Shown piece by piece: positions 8,701 through 17,594 of a stretch of 34,658 bases of DNA; the first letter of the stretch is position 1; each line of letters opens with the position of its first letter. The notes below the pieces were generated by a model, which saw only the letters and a list, made by a program, of their open reading frames with translations, was not told the DNA's origin and searched no databases. The stretch comes from Bacteroidota bacterium. Lineage in GTDB: Bacteria; Bacteroidota; Bacteroidia; Chitinophagales; Chitinophagaceae. The stretch is taken from assembly GCA_030706685.1 (NCBI GenBank), contig JAUZOA010000061.1, positions 1 through 34,658 on the forward strand, written 5' to 3'. The position numbers were made by a program, and so were the translations under genes.

Positions 8701-10651
8701 TGACGGTAAAAACAAAGAACTAAAAGCAAAAGGTAATACAGAGAACCAGGACAATAGTCTCGGATTTAATGCGGATATTTTCTTTGACAAATCAAAAGAA
8801 GCTAATAATGTCATTGCCTTAAAGGCAAAGAACTTCCAGTTAAAAGTATTGGAACGTTTCCTCGGCGATCTTTTTTCAGACATGCAGGGCTATGTAACGG
8901 GTGATTTTGATATCCTCGGTGATTTTGACCAGTTGCAGGTAGTCGGAAAAGGAAGGTTAAAAGATGCGGGCCTGAAAGTCAATTTCACCCAATGCTTTTA
9001 TAAAATACAGGATACCGATGTGGAATTAACTTCCAATGAAATAAAACTCGATGGTATTGTACTGACCGATCCGGTTACAGGCAACCCGATCTATATCAGG
9101 GGTGGGATCCAGCATTCAGCCTTTAAAAACATGTTCTTCGATGTGACGGTATCCACCCAAAAACCCAATACTTCAGACAGTAAAAACAATAAGCCGGTTT
9201 TATTACTGAACACGGGCTACAACGACAATAAACAATTTTATGGCAGGGTGAAAGGAACGGGATCATTTTCATTATCCGGATCCCAGTCGGAAATGTTCAT
9301 GCAGATCGCTGCGGTGGCCTCCACAACGGATACCAGTTCTATTGTCATTCCATCATTCCAGAGCCGTGAATCCGGAATGGCCGACTTTTTAGTTGAAAGA
9401 AAATACGGGCATGAAATGGTTGACAGCGGTTTTTCAAAAAATGCCACCAATATAATATATGATGTGGATGTAACCGCCAACCCTAAGCTAACGGTAAGAG
9501 TAGTATTGGATGAAATGACCGGTGATGAAATAAAAGGGAAAGGTACCGGCACACTGAATATTCACTCGGGCACCACGGAACCTCTTACCATACGGGGAAA
9601 ATTTGATATTGAAGAAGGCGAATATATTTATACTTTCCAGCCGCTATTGCCCAAAAAACCATTTAAGATCAGCAAAGGGGGCGACAATAATATTTCCTGG
9701 AGCGGAGATCCTTACAGCGCCAAGATAAATTTCGAAGCGGTGTACACAGCAGAAGGAGTAAGTTTTGCGCCATTGGTAAATTCATTAAACCTCAATGAGT
9801 CATTGTCGCGTCAAAGAGAAGATGTATATGTCAAGATACTTCTCACCGGCGACCTGTTTAAACCAAGATTCAGTTTCAAGCTTGACTTTGCTCCCAACAG
9901 CATATTCAAGAATGACTTCGTGGTAGCAGCCAACATACAGCAGATGGAAAAAAATGAGAACGAGATCAACAGGCAGGTAGCCTACCTGATCGGTTTTAAT
10001 AGTTTCGCTCCGCTGGAAAATACCACCGGAAATATTGCCGGTACGGGCAGCTCTCCTATCAATGAACTGTTTAATACTACTTTCTCGAGTCTCTCCGGTC
10101 TTATCTTTAATGAAATAAACAGGAAACTGAATACCGAGCTGGCGAAAATTTTAAAAACAGACAAAGTCGGTATTAATTTCAGCGGCTCAGTCTATAACCG
10201 TAACCTGCTGAATAATCAAACAAGTAATACTAACTTTGGTTTCAACCAGAGTAATTTTAATGTGACCGTTCCCATCTCGTTATTTAAAGACCGGTTTATA
10301 GTCACGCTGGGAAGTACGCTCGATGTGCCCTTGCAAACCACCATTCAGCAAACCGTACAGTTTCTCCCGGACGTAACAGCGGAATGGCTGATCAATGAAA
10401 GCGGTACCATCCGTGCCAGTTTCTTTTACCGTCAGAATCTTGACTATCTCACCGGGAGCTCTACCGGTGCCGCCCGCACCAAGCGTTCAGGCGCAAGCAT
10501 TGCCTATCGTAAAGAGTTTGATACCCTGGGCGAGCTTTTCAAAGGCAGTAAGGGCAGCAATAAAAACAAACGGAAACAGCAACCTCCTTTACAGCCTCCA
10601 CCTGCAGATACCTTGCAAAGAACGACTACTATTTTACCCCCGCGCAAATGA
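5762..10651 (+). CDS. TamB-like translocation/assembly module protein (DUF490)
   Basis: A 1629-residue envelope protein with a single N-terminal membrane anchor (about 9-29), then AsmA/TamB-type repetitive beta-rich segments throughout, and a C-terminal TamB (DUF490) domain over roughly the last 450 residues (DIEEGEYIYTFQPLLPKKPF, then beta-rich sequence ending with YRKEFDTLGELF). TamB-family proteins are thought to bridge inner and outer membranes, with roles in outer-membrane protein assembly and phospholipid transport. The length fits the Bacteroidota version. The only plausible start is TTG at 5762 (TTG AAA CTG, giving MKLRKFKK); no in-frame ATG precedes the signal anchor. The low-complexity tail (PPLQPPPADT) is Pro-rich. 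No TamA/BamA partner lies beside it. Its 3' end is convergent with the VOC gene. Confidence 0.9.
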   Translation: MKLRKFKKILLWFFLSLLFLIIALWVFIQTPFGQNWITQQVTSRLSKDLHTKIKITHVDFSLFNKMKLQGVLVEDRQQDTLLYAGEVQVHITDWFFFTKNVELKYIGLENAVINLQRTDSIWNHQFLVDYFSSPSSGNKKEGGTQLSLKKTELRNVTFRQKDGWRGEDMIITLGALDLDAKDINFSKKNILVNSITIDKPVLNIYKYQGKRPELPEGDNKPAADSLLQWNADGWVVQVNKLEIKNGDFIANKESQEPLLASFDGQHIDFNKIQGVFTNLRWEKDTITSHIDLRAKERSGFEVKNLVANVKMTPREMAFADLNIRTNNSTIKNFFRMSFNDFDDMGDFIRLVKMQGDFDGSEIDSDDIAYFAPFMTTWKKKITLKGNVKGTVDDMIGRGMLIQAGKNTLLNGDISLTGLPDINQTFIDFKANDFRTTYEDAVAIVPDIRTVTAPDLRKLQFIRFNGSFTGFIRDFVTFGTIQTNLGTVKSDLNMKLPAHQDPLYSGTISTDFFRLGEFINDPEIGSIAMNGSLQGKGFNENNRNAVVDGKIRFVDFNDYRYTNITVKGKLDKKLFDGAASIVDPEAELALNGLIDFNSEVPVFNFTADVKKANLKNLKLTDDDIAFNGKFNLNFTGDNIDNFLGNARITEASLTHNGNPLPFDSLVVSSEYVNNIKKLSARSNEFEGSISGNFNIRDLPDAFNLFLNKYYPAYIRPAKKIPENESFGFDFTTQYVDDYVKLVDSALSGFNNSHIYGSLNTANNELVLNAEVPQFKFKTYSFDDVKLSAKGNRDSLSLSGGAANISISDSVNIPLASFHIRARNDSSRVLITTSTNQAINQASLNAQVLTYNNGVKIEFNRSSFVISGKRWTIDENGELEFLSNVPASGQLVLRESNQEIKIKSRPSEIGDWNNLAVELKKVNVGDFSPLLLPNNRLEGLVSGNVLIEDPTRNLHITSNNILAEGVRLDNDSLGNVRVTADYDGKNKELKAKGNTENQDNSLGFNADIFFDKSKEANNVIALKAKNFQLKVLERFLGDLFSDMQGYVTGDFDILGDFDQLQVVGKGRLKDAGLKVNFTQCFYKIQDTDVELTSNEIKLDGIVLTDPVTGNPIYIRGGIQHSAFKNMFFDVTVSTQKPNTSDSKNNKPVLLLNTGYNDNKQFYGRVKGTGSFSLSGSQSEMFMQIAAVASTTDTSSIVIPSFQSRESGMADFLVERKYGHEMVDSGFSKNATNIIYDVDVTANPKLTVRVVLDEMTGDEIKGKGTGTLNIHSGTTEPLTIRGKFDIEEGEYIYTFQPLLPKKPFKISKGGDNNISWSGDPYSAKINFEAVYTAEGVSFAPLVNSLNLNESLSRQREDVYVKILLTGDLFKPRFSFKLDFAPNSIFKNDFVVAANIQQMEKNENEINRQVAYLIGFNSFAPLENTTGNIAGTGSSPINELFNTTFSSLSGLIFNEINRKLNTELAKILKTDKVGINFSGSVYNRNLLNNQTSNTNFGFNQSNFNVTVPISLFKDRFIVTLGSTLDVPLQTTIQQTVQFLPDVTAEWLINESGTIRASFFYRQNLDYLTGSSTGAARTKRSGASIAYRKEFDTLGELFKGSKGSNKNKRKQQPPLQPPPADTLQRTTTILPPRK

Positions 10652-10734
10652 AACCCTGGTCTGTGAAACTCCTTGCGGGCAACAACAAGTTCTCCATTAT
10701 TTGATTTGAGCCAAAACAAAAACAGGATCAGCAA

Positions 10735-11118
10735 TCATACTTCAACTATCTGGATATTATTTCCGCAGGTATCATCGAATACCGCGATCGTAGCAGGTCC
10801 CATCTTAGTTGGCTTCATACTGAATTTTACACCCGCTTCCACTAATCTTTCATATTCTTTCTGAATATCGTTCACGTGAAATGCCGTCAAAGGTATGCCG
10901 GCATCAAACAATGCTTTCTGGTAAACCCTTGCAGGCTCAAACCCCATTGGCTCCAGTAATAACTCAACCCCATCCTGTTCTTCTTTGGAAACAACGGTCA
11001 GCCATTTATGCTCACCCATAGGTATTTCCTTTTTTTTGATAAAGCCGAGTACGCCTGTATAAAATGTAAGCGCTTTATCCTGGTCATCTACCATAATGCT
11101 TGTTATTCTTATTCGCAT
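10735..11118 (-). CDS. VOC (glyoxalase/bleomycin-resistance fold) family protein
   Basis: The 127-residue single-domain protein has the paired beta-alpha-beta-beta-beta modules of the vicinal oxygen chelate superfamily. The N-terminal module starts RITSIMVDDQDKALTFYTGV with LGF following, the classic glyoxalase-like opening, and the second module ends FDDTCGNNIQIVE, where a metal-ligand Glu is usually found. The set of metal ligands cannot be fixed by eye, so whether it is an isomerase, dioxygenase or binding protein is open. It lies 203 bases downstream of an AraC-type regulator on the same strand, a pairing often seen in this phylum, so that regulator may control it (inference). Confidence 0.88.
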   Translation of the reverse strand: MRIRITSIMVDDQDKALTFYTGVLGFIKKKEIPMGEHKWLTVVSKEEQDGVELLLEPMGFEPARVYQKALFDAGIPLTAFHVNDIQKEYERLVEAGVKFSMKPTKMGPATIAVFDDTCGNNIQIVEV

Positions 11119-11284
11119 AAATAGTCATTTGTTTTTTGAAGATTAATAGCTTCAGCTTTTTGCAGGTTCAATCGTCATGAAACACCCAATCTATCTTCCG
11201 GGCACCCTTATTTATTGCTAAACGGGTATGCCGGAACAGTAAAAGCAACGATCTTTTGCACAGATAACATTTTAAAGATCCGAT

Positions 11285-11298
11285 TGCACAAAGGTGCA
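11285..11298. promoter_or_regulatory. Short palindrome TGCAC-AAAG-GTGCA
   Basis: A perfect 5-bp inverted repeat with a 4-base centre lies between the AraC-type gene stop and the VOC gene. On the minus strand it reads TGCACCTTTGTGCA, which also contains a CnCCTTTG string near the -7 consensus. It may be an operator or part of a VOC promoter; the evidence is only the symmetry and position. Confidence 0.3.
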
Positions 11299-11321
11299 TG
11301 GAGGAACTTTATTATGCTTCT

Positions 11322-11759
11322 TCAAAATTGCCTTTTTTGACCGGATCTTTTTTTCTTTTGAAAAACAAAGGGGGTAGTCCCTGTAATTTTTTTGAAAAGC
11401 CCTGTAAAAGAGCTAACACTGTCGAAACCGACTGATGCGCAGACTTCGGATACAGGCATACCCGATTGCAAAAGCTCTTTTGCGGCAGCCATTCTCACTT
11501 CAGTGAGGTATTGATAAGGAGTCCTGCCATAATTTTTTTTGAAAAGCCGTATGAAATGAAATTTTGAGAAACAAGCTTCTTCAGCCATTGAGTCGAGGTC
11601 AATCGGCCCGGAATAAAAATTATCCATGAATTGCTTTGCCCTCGCAATTCTATCGCATAAATCATCATGAGGAAAAACCCTTTTTTTGATTCTCAGTACC
11701 TGTTGGTGGTAAAAGGTCAATGACGCAGGATTAACCGGTATATCCTTTAAGGTAATCAT
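11322..11759 (-). CDS. Short AraC-family transcriptional regulator
   Basis: The 145-residue protein is essentially a stand-alone AraC/XylS DNA-binding domain. The two helix-turn-helix motifs are [22 protein letters not shown] and [24 protein letters not shown], followed by [11 protein letters not shown], the usual end of the domain. Only ~45 residues precede it, so it lacks the usual ligand-binding domain. The ribBA stop overlaps the chosen start as ATGA (ATG at 11759-11757, TGA at 11758-11756), a translational-coupling arrangement that favours this Met over the one two codons upstream at 11765. It probably regulates itself and/or the downstream VOC gene. A basic C-terminal tail ([11 protein letters not shown]) is present. 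Confidence 0.88.
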   Translation of the reverse strand: MITLKDIPVNPASLTFYHQQVLRIKKRVFPHDDLCDRIARAKQFMDNFYSGPIDLDSMAEEACFSKFHFIRLFKKNYGRTPYQYLTEVRMAAAKELLQSGMPVSEVCASVGFDSVSSFTGLFKKITGTTPFVFQKKKRSGQKRQF

Positions 11760-12958
11760 TTCCATTCATGTCCCAGTTTATCTCTTTTTGTCTGCAGGTA
11801 TTTTTCATTGTGCGGGTTCGATTGTATAATGATGGGAATATTTTCAACGATCTCCAGCCCGTACCCGATAAGGCCTACCCTTTTCTTCGGGTTATTGCTC
11901 ATTAACCTGAGCCTGGTGATCCCAAGATGCCGCAACATCTGTGCGCCTACGCCATAATCCCGCTGGTCTGTCTGGAAGCCAAGGTGAAGATTGGCCTCTA
12001 CTGTATCCATTCCCTGTTCCTGCAACTGGTAAGCTTTTAGTTTATTAAGCAAGCCAATTCCCCTGCCCTCCTGGTTCATATAAAGTATAGCGCCCTTGCC
12101 TTCTTGTTGCACCATTTGCATGGCGCTATGCAACTGGTCGCCACAATCGCAACGGAGTGATCCAAGAATATCGCCGGTAAAGCAGGATGAATGTACCCTT
12201 ACCAGTACCGGCTCATCCTTTTGCCATTCGCCTTTTATGAGGGCCAGGTGTTCATTGGCAGAATTTTTTTCACTAAATGCCACCAACTTGAAATCACCAT
12301 AGAGGGTGGGCATATCTACCCTTACTATCTCTTCGATCAATGAATCCGTTTTGAGCCTGTACTCTATCAGGTCTTTTATGGAAATGATCCTGAAATCGAA
12401 TTTTTTAGCTACTTCTACCAGTTCGGGTAGCCTCGCCATGGTTCCATCATCATTCATGATCTCAACGAGCACCCCGCCATGCGGAGCGCTAAAACCGGCA
12501 AGTCTTACAAGGTCAACTGTCGCTTCTGTATGCCCGGATCTCCGTAACACTCCCCCTTTTTTGGAACGTAACGGGAAAATATGTCCTGGCCTTCCAAGGT
12601 CCGCAGGAGTTATTTTTGGATCAATCAGTGCCTGGATGGTTTTGGCCCGGTCCTGGGCTGAAATACCCGTAGTGCAACCATGGCCCAGAAGATCTACAGA
12701 AACTGTAAATGCGGTTTCGTGCAAGGCTGTGTTATTATTAACCATCAGCTCCAGGGCCAGTTCTTCACATCTTTCTTCCGGCAGAGGAACACAGATCAGG
12801 CCACGACCGAATTTGGTCATAAAATTGACAACATCAGGGGTAATATTAGCGGCGGCTGTAATGAAATCGCCCTCGTTTTCACGATCTTCATCGTCTACTA
12901 CAATGACCAGTTTTCCCTCCCGGATGTCGCGGATGGCATCTTCAATAGCATCAAACAT
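11756..12958 (-). CDS. ribBA: Bifunctional 3,4-dihydroxy-2-butanone-4-phosphate synthase / GTP cyclohydrolase II
   Basis: The 400-residue fusion catalyses two entry reactions of riboflavin synthesis. The N-terminal ~200 residues are RibB (ribulose-5-phosphate to dihydroxybutanone phosphate), with the acidic loop [11 protein letters not shown] and the GHTEATVDL motif. The C-terminal ~200 residues are RibA, with Zn-binding cysteines in [20 protein letters not shown] and the [16 protein letters not shown] segment. Both active sites look intact. The open frame extends upstream to 13036, but the ATG at 12958 ([16 protein letters not shown]) matches the usual RibB start. It is the first gene of a leftward unit with the AraC-type gene and is divergent from the TonB-dependent receptor. 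No FMN riboswitch is recognised in the 190 bases between them. Confidence 0.96.
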   Translation of the reverse strand: MFDAIEDAIRDIREGKLVIVVDDEDRENEGDFITAAANITPDVVNFMTKFGRGLICVPLPEERCEELALELMVNNNTALHETAFTVSVDLLGHGCTTGISAQDRAKTIQALIDPKITPADLGRPGHIFPLRSKKGGVLRRSGHTEATVDLVRLAGFSAPHGGVLVEIMNDDGTMARLPELVEVAKKFDFRIISIKDLIEYRLKTDSLIEEIVRVDMPTLYGDFKLVAFSEKNSANEHLALIKGEWQKDEPVLVRVHSSCFTGDILGSLRCDCGDQLHSAMQMVQQEGKGAILYMNQEGRGIGLLNKLKAYQLQEQGMDTVEANLHLGFQTDQRDYGVGAQMLRHLGITRLRLMSNNPKKRVGLIGYGLEIVENIPIIIQSNPHNEKYLQTKRDKLGHEWK

Positions 12959-13096
12959 GATTTGCAATTTTTTCCAAAGATAGAAACAAATAAAACCAGT
13001 CAAAGGTTGCCTCGGCAGACGCAGCAAACAGCACAAAGAGGCTGTCCTTTAAGTGACTAATCATAGGGTGACGATTTCTTAATATTTATCTATATT

Positions 13097-13104
13097 TATT
13101 TTTG
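13097..13104 (+). promoter_or_regulatory. Candidate -7 element TATTTTTG of the TonB-dependent receptor gene
   Basis: The 8-mer matches the Bacteroidota -7 consensus TAnnTTTG and lies 43 bases before the receptor ATG. A clear -33 TTTG is not seen at the usual distance, and a second near-match (TTTCTTTG at 13116-13123) is an alternative, so the assignment is tentative. Confidence 0.4.
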
Positions 13105-13147
13105 GAATATTCCCTTTCTTTGCACTTAACACAGAAAACTAACTAAT

Positions 13148-16100
13148 ATGCTTAAGAGAATTACACTGACCCTTGCTATGGCATTTATAGCAGGGCTGTT
13201 TGTATCGGCCCAGGTTACTACCAGTAGTATTACCGGGTTTGTAAAATCAGATAAAGGCGGCCCTCTCGAAGGCGCCACCATTACCGCGATTCACCAACCC
13301 TCTGGTACAAAATATGTTACGATAAGCAAAAAAGACGGAAACTTTACCATACCCAATACCAAGATCGGAGGACCTTACACTATCACCGCAGAATTTGTCG
13401 GTTTTTCGCCCAGCAAAACCGAAAATGTTACCCTTAGCCTTGGCGAGCCTTTTGTAATTGATCTCACTCTTAGTACTAAAACGACTTCTTTAAGCGAGGT
13501 GATTCTTACTTCAGCAACAGCCAGGAGTAAGGCAAAAACCGGCGGCGCCTCTACTAACGTCAACTCCCGGATGTTAAACACCTTGCCCACTATTTCAAGA
13601 AGCATCACTGATTTTACCAGGCTGACACCGCAGGCTAACGGAAATAGTTTTGGAGGCAGGGACGGCAGGTATAATAATGTGACTGTAGATGGAGCCAACT
13701 TAAATAATAATTTCGGGTTAAGCACTGACCCCTTGCCGGGCGGTGGCGCTAACCCGATCTCCCTGGATGCCATTGAAGAAATTACTGTAAACATTGCCCC
13801 CTATGATGTGCGGCAGGCAAACTTCACCGGCGCCAATATCAGCGCCGTTACAAAAAGCGGAACCAATACCTTCCATGGCAGCGCATATGGCTATTACCGC
13901 AATGAAACATTTGCCGGAACTAATGTAGCTGGTTTTAAATTACCTCCGCCTGCAGTTACTTATAATAAAATATATGGCGGAACCCTTGGCGGCCCCATCA
14001 TTAAGAATAAATTATTCTTCTTCCTGAACGGGGAATATGAAGAAAAACCGGCTACACTTGCATATTACACGCCTCTTGGCGGAAGCGGATCGGGTAATAT
14101 TTCCCAGGTGCCGATTGATTCCATGATAAAACTTTCCAACTATTTAAATACAAAATATAATTATGATCCGGGAGCTTATGATAATTTTCAATCCAGCACG
14201 GTCGTAAAAAATCATAAATACCTTGCAAAATTAGACTGGAACATCAGCACCGTCAATAAACTCACAATTAAGTACAGCGACTTCCAGAATTCACAGAATT
14301 TTCTCCCCAGCCAAAGCGGCGGTATAAACGGGGCATCCAGCCAGTCTGGTATCGTGACGTATGGACCTAAATTCTCCACCACGGCTATGGCGTTTGGTAA
14401 TACCGTTTATGAACAGGTGGATAAAGTAAAATCAGGAAGTTTTGAGCTGACCAGTAATTTTCATGGAAAATTTGCCAACCAGTTGCTGGTAACAGCTACT
14501 AAAATCAGTACAGACAAGAATCATCCCGGCGCGCAATTTCCATTTGTAGATATCCTGGGTTTAACCGCCGGAAGCAAAAATAATTACCTGAGTTTCGGGA
14601 ATGAGCCCTTCAATGGTAATTACAATGTTGTGGTCAATGACGTATATACCGCGACTGACAACTTTAGTTATTTTGCCGGCAAACATACATTGACCGCCGG
14701 TGTTAGTTATGAATACCAGAAAGTAGGAAATGGATTTATGCCCGGCAGCCAGGGTTACTATGTATATGGCTCATTAGATGATTTTATCAATAACAGGGCG
14801 CCCAAATTATTTTCAATTACCTATTCTTTGGTGAAAGGTCAGGATGCTGTTATTTCAGCTAATTTGAAAATTGGCCAGGCAGGCGCTTATATCCAGGATG
14901 AAGTAAATGTGAATGATAAATTAAAAATTACTTATGGCCTGAGGATTGACAAGCCGGTTTATCCTGAGCAGCCACTGCCAAACAATGCAGTTAATGCGGA
15001 GAACCTGTATGACCACAGCGGAGCTATTACCACTTATAATACAGGAGCATGGCCTAAGAGTTCTCTTTATTGGTCTCCGCGTGTCGGCATGCGCTGGAAT
15101 TTGCCCGAAGAAAAAATTGTTATCAGGGCCGGAACCGGATTGTATACCGGTCGTATTCCCTTTGTTTATTTGACGAACCTGCCTACAGGTGTCGGACCCT
15201 ACCAGTTTGGTACTTTGATCACTTCCAACCTGCAGAATTTCCTGTTTAATCCGGATATGCATACTTACAATCCTTTTTATAATACTTCTTTGAATCCTGC
15301 CCAGTTTCCAACCGTAGGCGGTACGGTTGTTCCAACCGGTGCTTATGCCTTAATTAGTCCAAACTTTAAATTCCCCCAGGTTTGGCGTACCGACTTCGCT
15401 GTCGACAAACAACTGGGAAATGGCTTTGTAGCGACATTAGAAGCATTGTATACGAAAGATATCAACGCCGTATACATGTTTAACGCGAATCAGAAAGCTC
15501 CGGATATTACAATGTCAGGACCAGACAACAGACCTATTTATTCCTATATTACCCAAAATCTTAGCGGGGGCGCGTTAACGACTGCCCGCAATAATGCTAC
15601 AAAGCTCAACCTGGCTTCCGGTAACGCAGTTGTCTTAGACAACACCGCAAAAGGTGAATCTTTTTCGCTGACCGCCCTGCTCACCAAGAATTTTGCAAAA
15701 GGATTTTACGGATCTGTGGCCTACACTTATACAGCCGCTCTTGATGTTACAGCCAATCCCGGCAGCCAGGCCACTTCAGTATGGTCAGCTAATCCTACTT
15801 CCAGAACACAAAATGACCTGGAATTAGCGACTTCGGCTTTTTCAGTTCCTCACAGGGTTATTGCGAGTTTATCTTACCGGTTTGAGTATGCTAACCATTT
15901 GGCCACTACCGTTTCAGCTTTTTATGAAGGAGCCATCCAGGGTACTTTCTCTTATATTTACAATGGAGACGTGAATGGAGACGGAAACTCTGCCGACCTG
16001 ATGTATATTCCAAGAAACCCATCAGAAATTCACTTTGTAGATCTGCCGGCCTCAGGTAACACACCTGCTTTTACAGCGCAACAAGAATCAGATGTTTTCT

Positions 16101-16495
16101 TTAAGTTTATCGCGCAAGACCCCTATTTACGCAAACACCAGGGCCAGGTCGCGGAAAGAAACGGAACGCAGCAACCCTGGTACAACCGGGTGGACCTGAA
16201 GTTTGCCCAGGACTTCTTTATTAAAATAGGCAGCCACAGAAATACACTTCAGTTCACAGCCGATATTCTTAATTTCCCTAATCTTATCAATCATGACTGG
16301 GGTATTAAGCAATTCTTCATCGTCAATAATCCATTGAAAGTCGTCAGCTATACAAATGGACAACCTAACTTCCAGTTAGCAACTTATATACCTGTCGGGA
16401 CAACTACCGGCACTTTAATAGACAGAACCTATATTCATAATAACTCTTTGTCCAGTACGTATGCCATTCAACTTGGGCTACGTTATATTTTCTAA
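13148..16495 (+). CDS. TonB-dependent receptor with N-terminal CarboxypepD_reg domain
   Basis: The 1115-residue outer-membrane protein has a signal peptide (MLKRITLTLAMAFIAGLFVSAQ), a carboxypeptidase-regulatory-like beta sandwich (about 25-110; SSITGFVKSDKGGPLEGATI), a plug region (about 120-240; NVTVDGANLNNNFG and DAIEEITVNIAPYDVRQANF) and a long beta-barrel ending in LGLRYIF, with the terminal aromatic residue of barrel proteins. It resembles the OmpA-like 'carboxypeptidase regulatory-like TonB receptor' group more than SusC, and no SusD gene follows, so it is not a typical glycan locus. A SAQ(V)-type signal cleavage site fits. The substrate is unknown. The gene is transcribed alone and ends at a strong terminator. 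Confidence 0.94.
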   Translation: MLKRITLTLAMAFIAGLFVSAQVTTSSITGFVKSDKGGPLEGATITAIHQPSGTKYVTISKKDGNFTIPNTKIGGPYTITAEFVGFSPSKTENVTLSLGEPFVIDLTLSTKTTSLSEVILTSATARSKAKTGGASTNVNSRMLNTLPTISRSITDFTRLTPQANGNSFGGRDGRYNNVTVDGANLNNNFGLSTDPLPGGGANPISLDAIEEITVNIAPYDVRQANFTGANISAVTKSGTNTFHGSAYGYYRNETFAGTNVAGFKLPPPAVTYNKIYGGTLGGPIIKNKLFFFLNGEYEEKPATLAYYTPLGGSGSGNISQVPIDSMIKLSNYLNTKYNYDPGAYDNFQSSTVVKNHKYLAKLDWNISTVNKLTIKYSDFQNSQNFLPSQSGGINGASSQSGIVTYGPKFSTTAMAFGNTVYEQVDKVKSGSFELTSNFHGKFANQLLVTATKISTDKNHPGAQFPFVDILGLTAGSKNNYLSFGNEPFNGNYNVVVNDVYTATDNFSYFAGKHTLTAGVSYEYQKVGNGFMPGSQGYYVYGSLDDFINNRAPKLFSITYSLVKGQDAVISANLKIGQAGAYIQDEVNVNDKLKITYGLRIDKPVYPEQPLPNNAVNAENLYDHSGAITTYNTGAWPKSSLYWSPRVGMRWNLPEEKIVIRAGTGLYTGRIPFVYLTNLPTGVGPYQFGTLITSNLQNFLFNPDMHTYNPFYNTSLNPAQFPTVGGTVVPTGAYALISPNFKFPQVWRTDFAVDKQLGNGFVATLEALYTKDINAVYMFNANQKAPDITMSGPDNRPIYSYITQNLSGGALTTARNNATKLNLASGNAVVLDNTAKGESFSLTALLTKNFAKGFYGSVAYTYTAALDVTANPGSQATSVWSANPTSRTQNDLELATSAFSVPHRVIASLSYRFEYANHLATTVSAFYEGAIQGTFSYIYNGDVNGDGNSADLMYIPRNPSEIHFVDLPASGNTPAFTAQQESDVFFKFIAQDPYLRKHQGQVAERNGTQQPWYNRVDLKFAQDFFIKIGSHRNTLQFTADILNFPNLINHDWGIKQFFIVNNPLKVVSYTNGQPNFQLATYIPVGTTTGTLIDRTYIHNNSLSSTYAIQLGLRYIF

Positions 16496-16520
16496 TAACT
16501 CATTTTTCAATACTTCATTC

Positions 16521-16555
16521 AAGACAGTCCCGCCTTCGCGGGACTGTCTTTTTAT
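16521..16555 (+). terminator. Rho-independent terminator of the TonB-dependent receptor gene
   Basis: A perfect 13-bp stem, AAGACAGTCCCGC (16521-16533) with GCGGGACTGTCTT (16538-16550), closes on a CTTC loop and runs into TTTTTAT. It sits 26 bases after the receptor stop and 10 bases before the stop of the convergent DUF4846 gene. Confidence 0.92.
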
Positions 16556-16564
16556 AGTACCTGC

Positions 16565-17395
16565 TCACCATTTCTTTAACTGGTCGTTTCTAAATGTCCA
16601 TTCAGGTGTCACGATTGCAGAGAGGCTGTCTGCCTCATACCAGGGCGACAGCTTTTCATTGAGCGGGTTCTTCACTATATGAATATCCTGTGCCGGCATA
16701 TAACTTTGCGCAAGCATAAAAACCTTTTTCCCGGCGCTGTTTACCGCAACATCCATCACTATCATCGCATGACCGGGTGATCCGCCTTTTACAAACACAT
16801 CACCGGGGTTTATACCCAAAATATTTTTGGAATGCATTTCATGGCTTAAGGATAAGGTGCCGCAAAAAGAAAAAACGGTCTCGAGAAATGATTCCAGGCT
16901 GCCACGGAGATCAGTATCGCTGCTACTTTGTTTATAAGCGACCAGCCTGTTACCGGCAAGCCTGTACCGGGTTCCTTTGAGCCAATCAGTAAAGGACAAA
17001 ACTGTTCCATCTGTTGCCTTGAATATAATTTGGCTGACTTGGTTCTGATCGAAAAAATATTCTGCCCTCAAACGTAATATCGCGTCAGCGCATTGTTGCA
17101 GATCTTTTGTTCCTATGGTAATATCCAGTACAGCATATTGCGCCGATTGGTTCGCCTTTAGTGAGCCGTTGTATAAATAAACCCGGTTATCTTTTTTTAA
17201 CCGGACATTTCTCAGCCATTCCCCAAAAGAATGAGCCACCAATTCTACCCTTGTATAACCCGCAGGCGCTGGAATGTCCGATTCTTTTTGGAAAAGATTC
17301 AATTTACCTGTTTGTTGCGCCATGAGTTTTTTATCATTATCCCAATGGCATGCCATAAGAATAAAAAAAATAAAAGGGATGTATAGCCGGCTCAT
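16565..17395 (-). CDS. DUF4846 family lipoprotein
   Basis: The 276-residue protein starts with a signal segment and lipobox-like LMAC (Cys16), so it is probably a lipoprotein. The body matches DUF4846: AGYTRV near residue 46, SFGEWLRNVRLK, then DITIGTKDLQQCADAILRLRAEYF, a central GSLESFLETVFSFCGTLSL, and near the C-terminus a GDVFVKGGSPGHAMIVMD stretch followed by AQSYMPAQDIHIVKNP. The conserved PGHAMIVMD and QSYMPAQ strings are suggestive of a catalytic or ligand pocket (a His-containing papain-like/NlpC arrangement has crossed my mind), but no function is established. It is divergent from the carboxylase gene and convergent with the receptor. Confidence 0.85.
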   Translation of the reverse strand: MSRLYIPFIFFILMACHWDNDKKLMAQQTGKLNLFQKESDIPAPAGYTRVELVAHSFGEWLRNVRLKKDNRVYLYNGSLKANQSAQYAVLDITIGTKDLQQCADAILRLRAEYFFDQNQVSQIIFKATDGTVLSFTDWLKGTRYRLAGNRLVAYKQSSSDTDLRGSLESFLETVFSFCGTLSLSHEMHSKNILGINPGDVFVKGGSPGHAMIVMDVAVNSAGKKVFMLAQSYMPAQDIHIVKNPLNEKLSPWYEADSLSAIVTPEWTFRNDQLKKW

Positions 17396-17565
17396 AAAAG
17401 TTGGGTTTGAGCCTTAGAATCTTCACCGCCTATTTTCCATATACCTGTTATTAAATTCTACTGTTAATCATTTCAAAAACCTGCGGCTCATGAAGCCGCT
17501 ATAGGTACCGGGGGGCCGGACTTCGTACTTCCGGCTTCATACTTCTGACTTCTTCCCCACTCCCC

Positions 17566-17573
17566 TATCTTTG
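17566..17573 (+). promoter_or_regulatory. -7 promoter element TATCTTTG ahead of the carboxylase gene
   Basis: An exact TAnnTTTG match lies 21 bases upstream of the ATG at 17595. It overlaps the alternative TTG start at 17571, which would then fall before the transcript start; this is why the ATG at 17595 is preferred. It lies right after a degenerate ACTTC-type repeat (about 17522-17553). A hairpin, GCGGCT (17483-17488) with AGCCGC (17494-17499), lies further upstream. Confidence 0.65.
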
Positions 17574-17594
17574 CCGCTACAACTCACTCATACC

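Noticed and set aside
12306-12983. 225-codon frame on the plus strand
   Set aside because: It is antisense to the clear ribBA gene, whose motifs fix the coding strand.
13037-13147. FMN riboswitch upstream of ribBA
   Set aside because: I could not match the conserved RFN-element blocks in the leader between 12959 and 13147.
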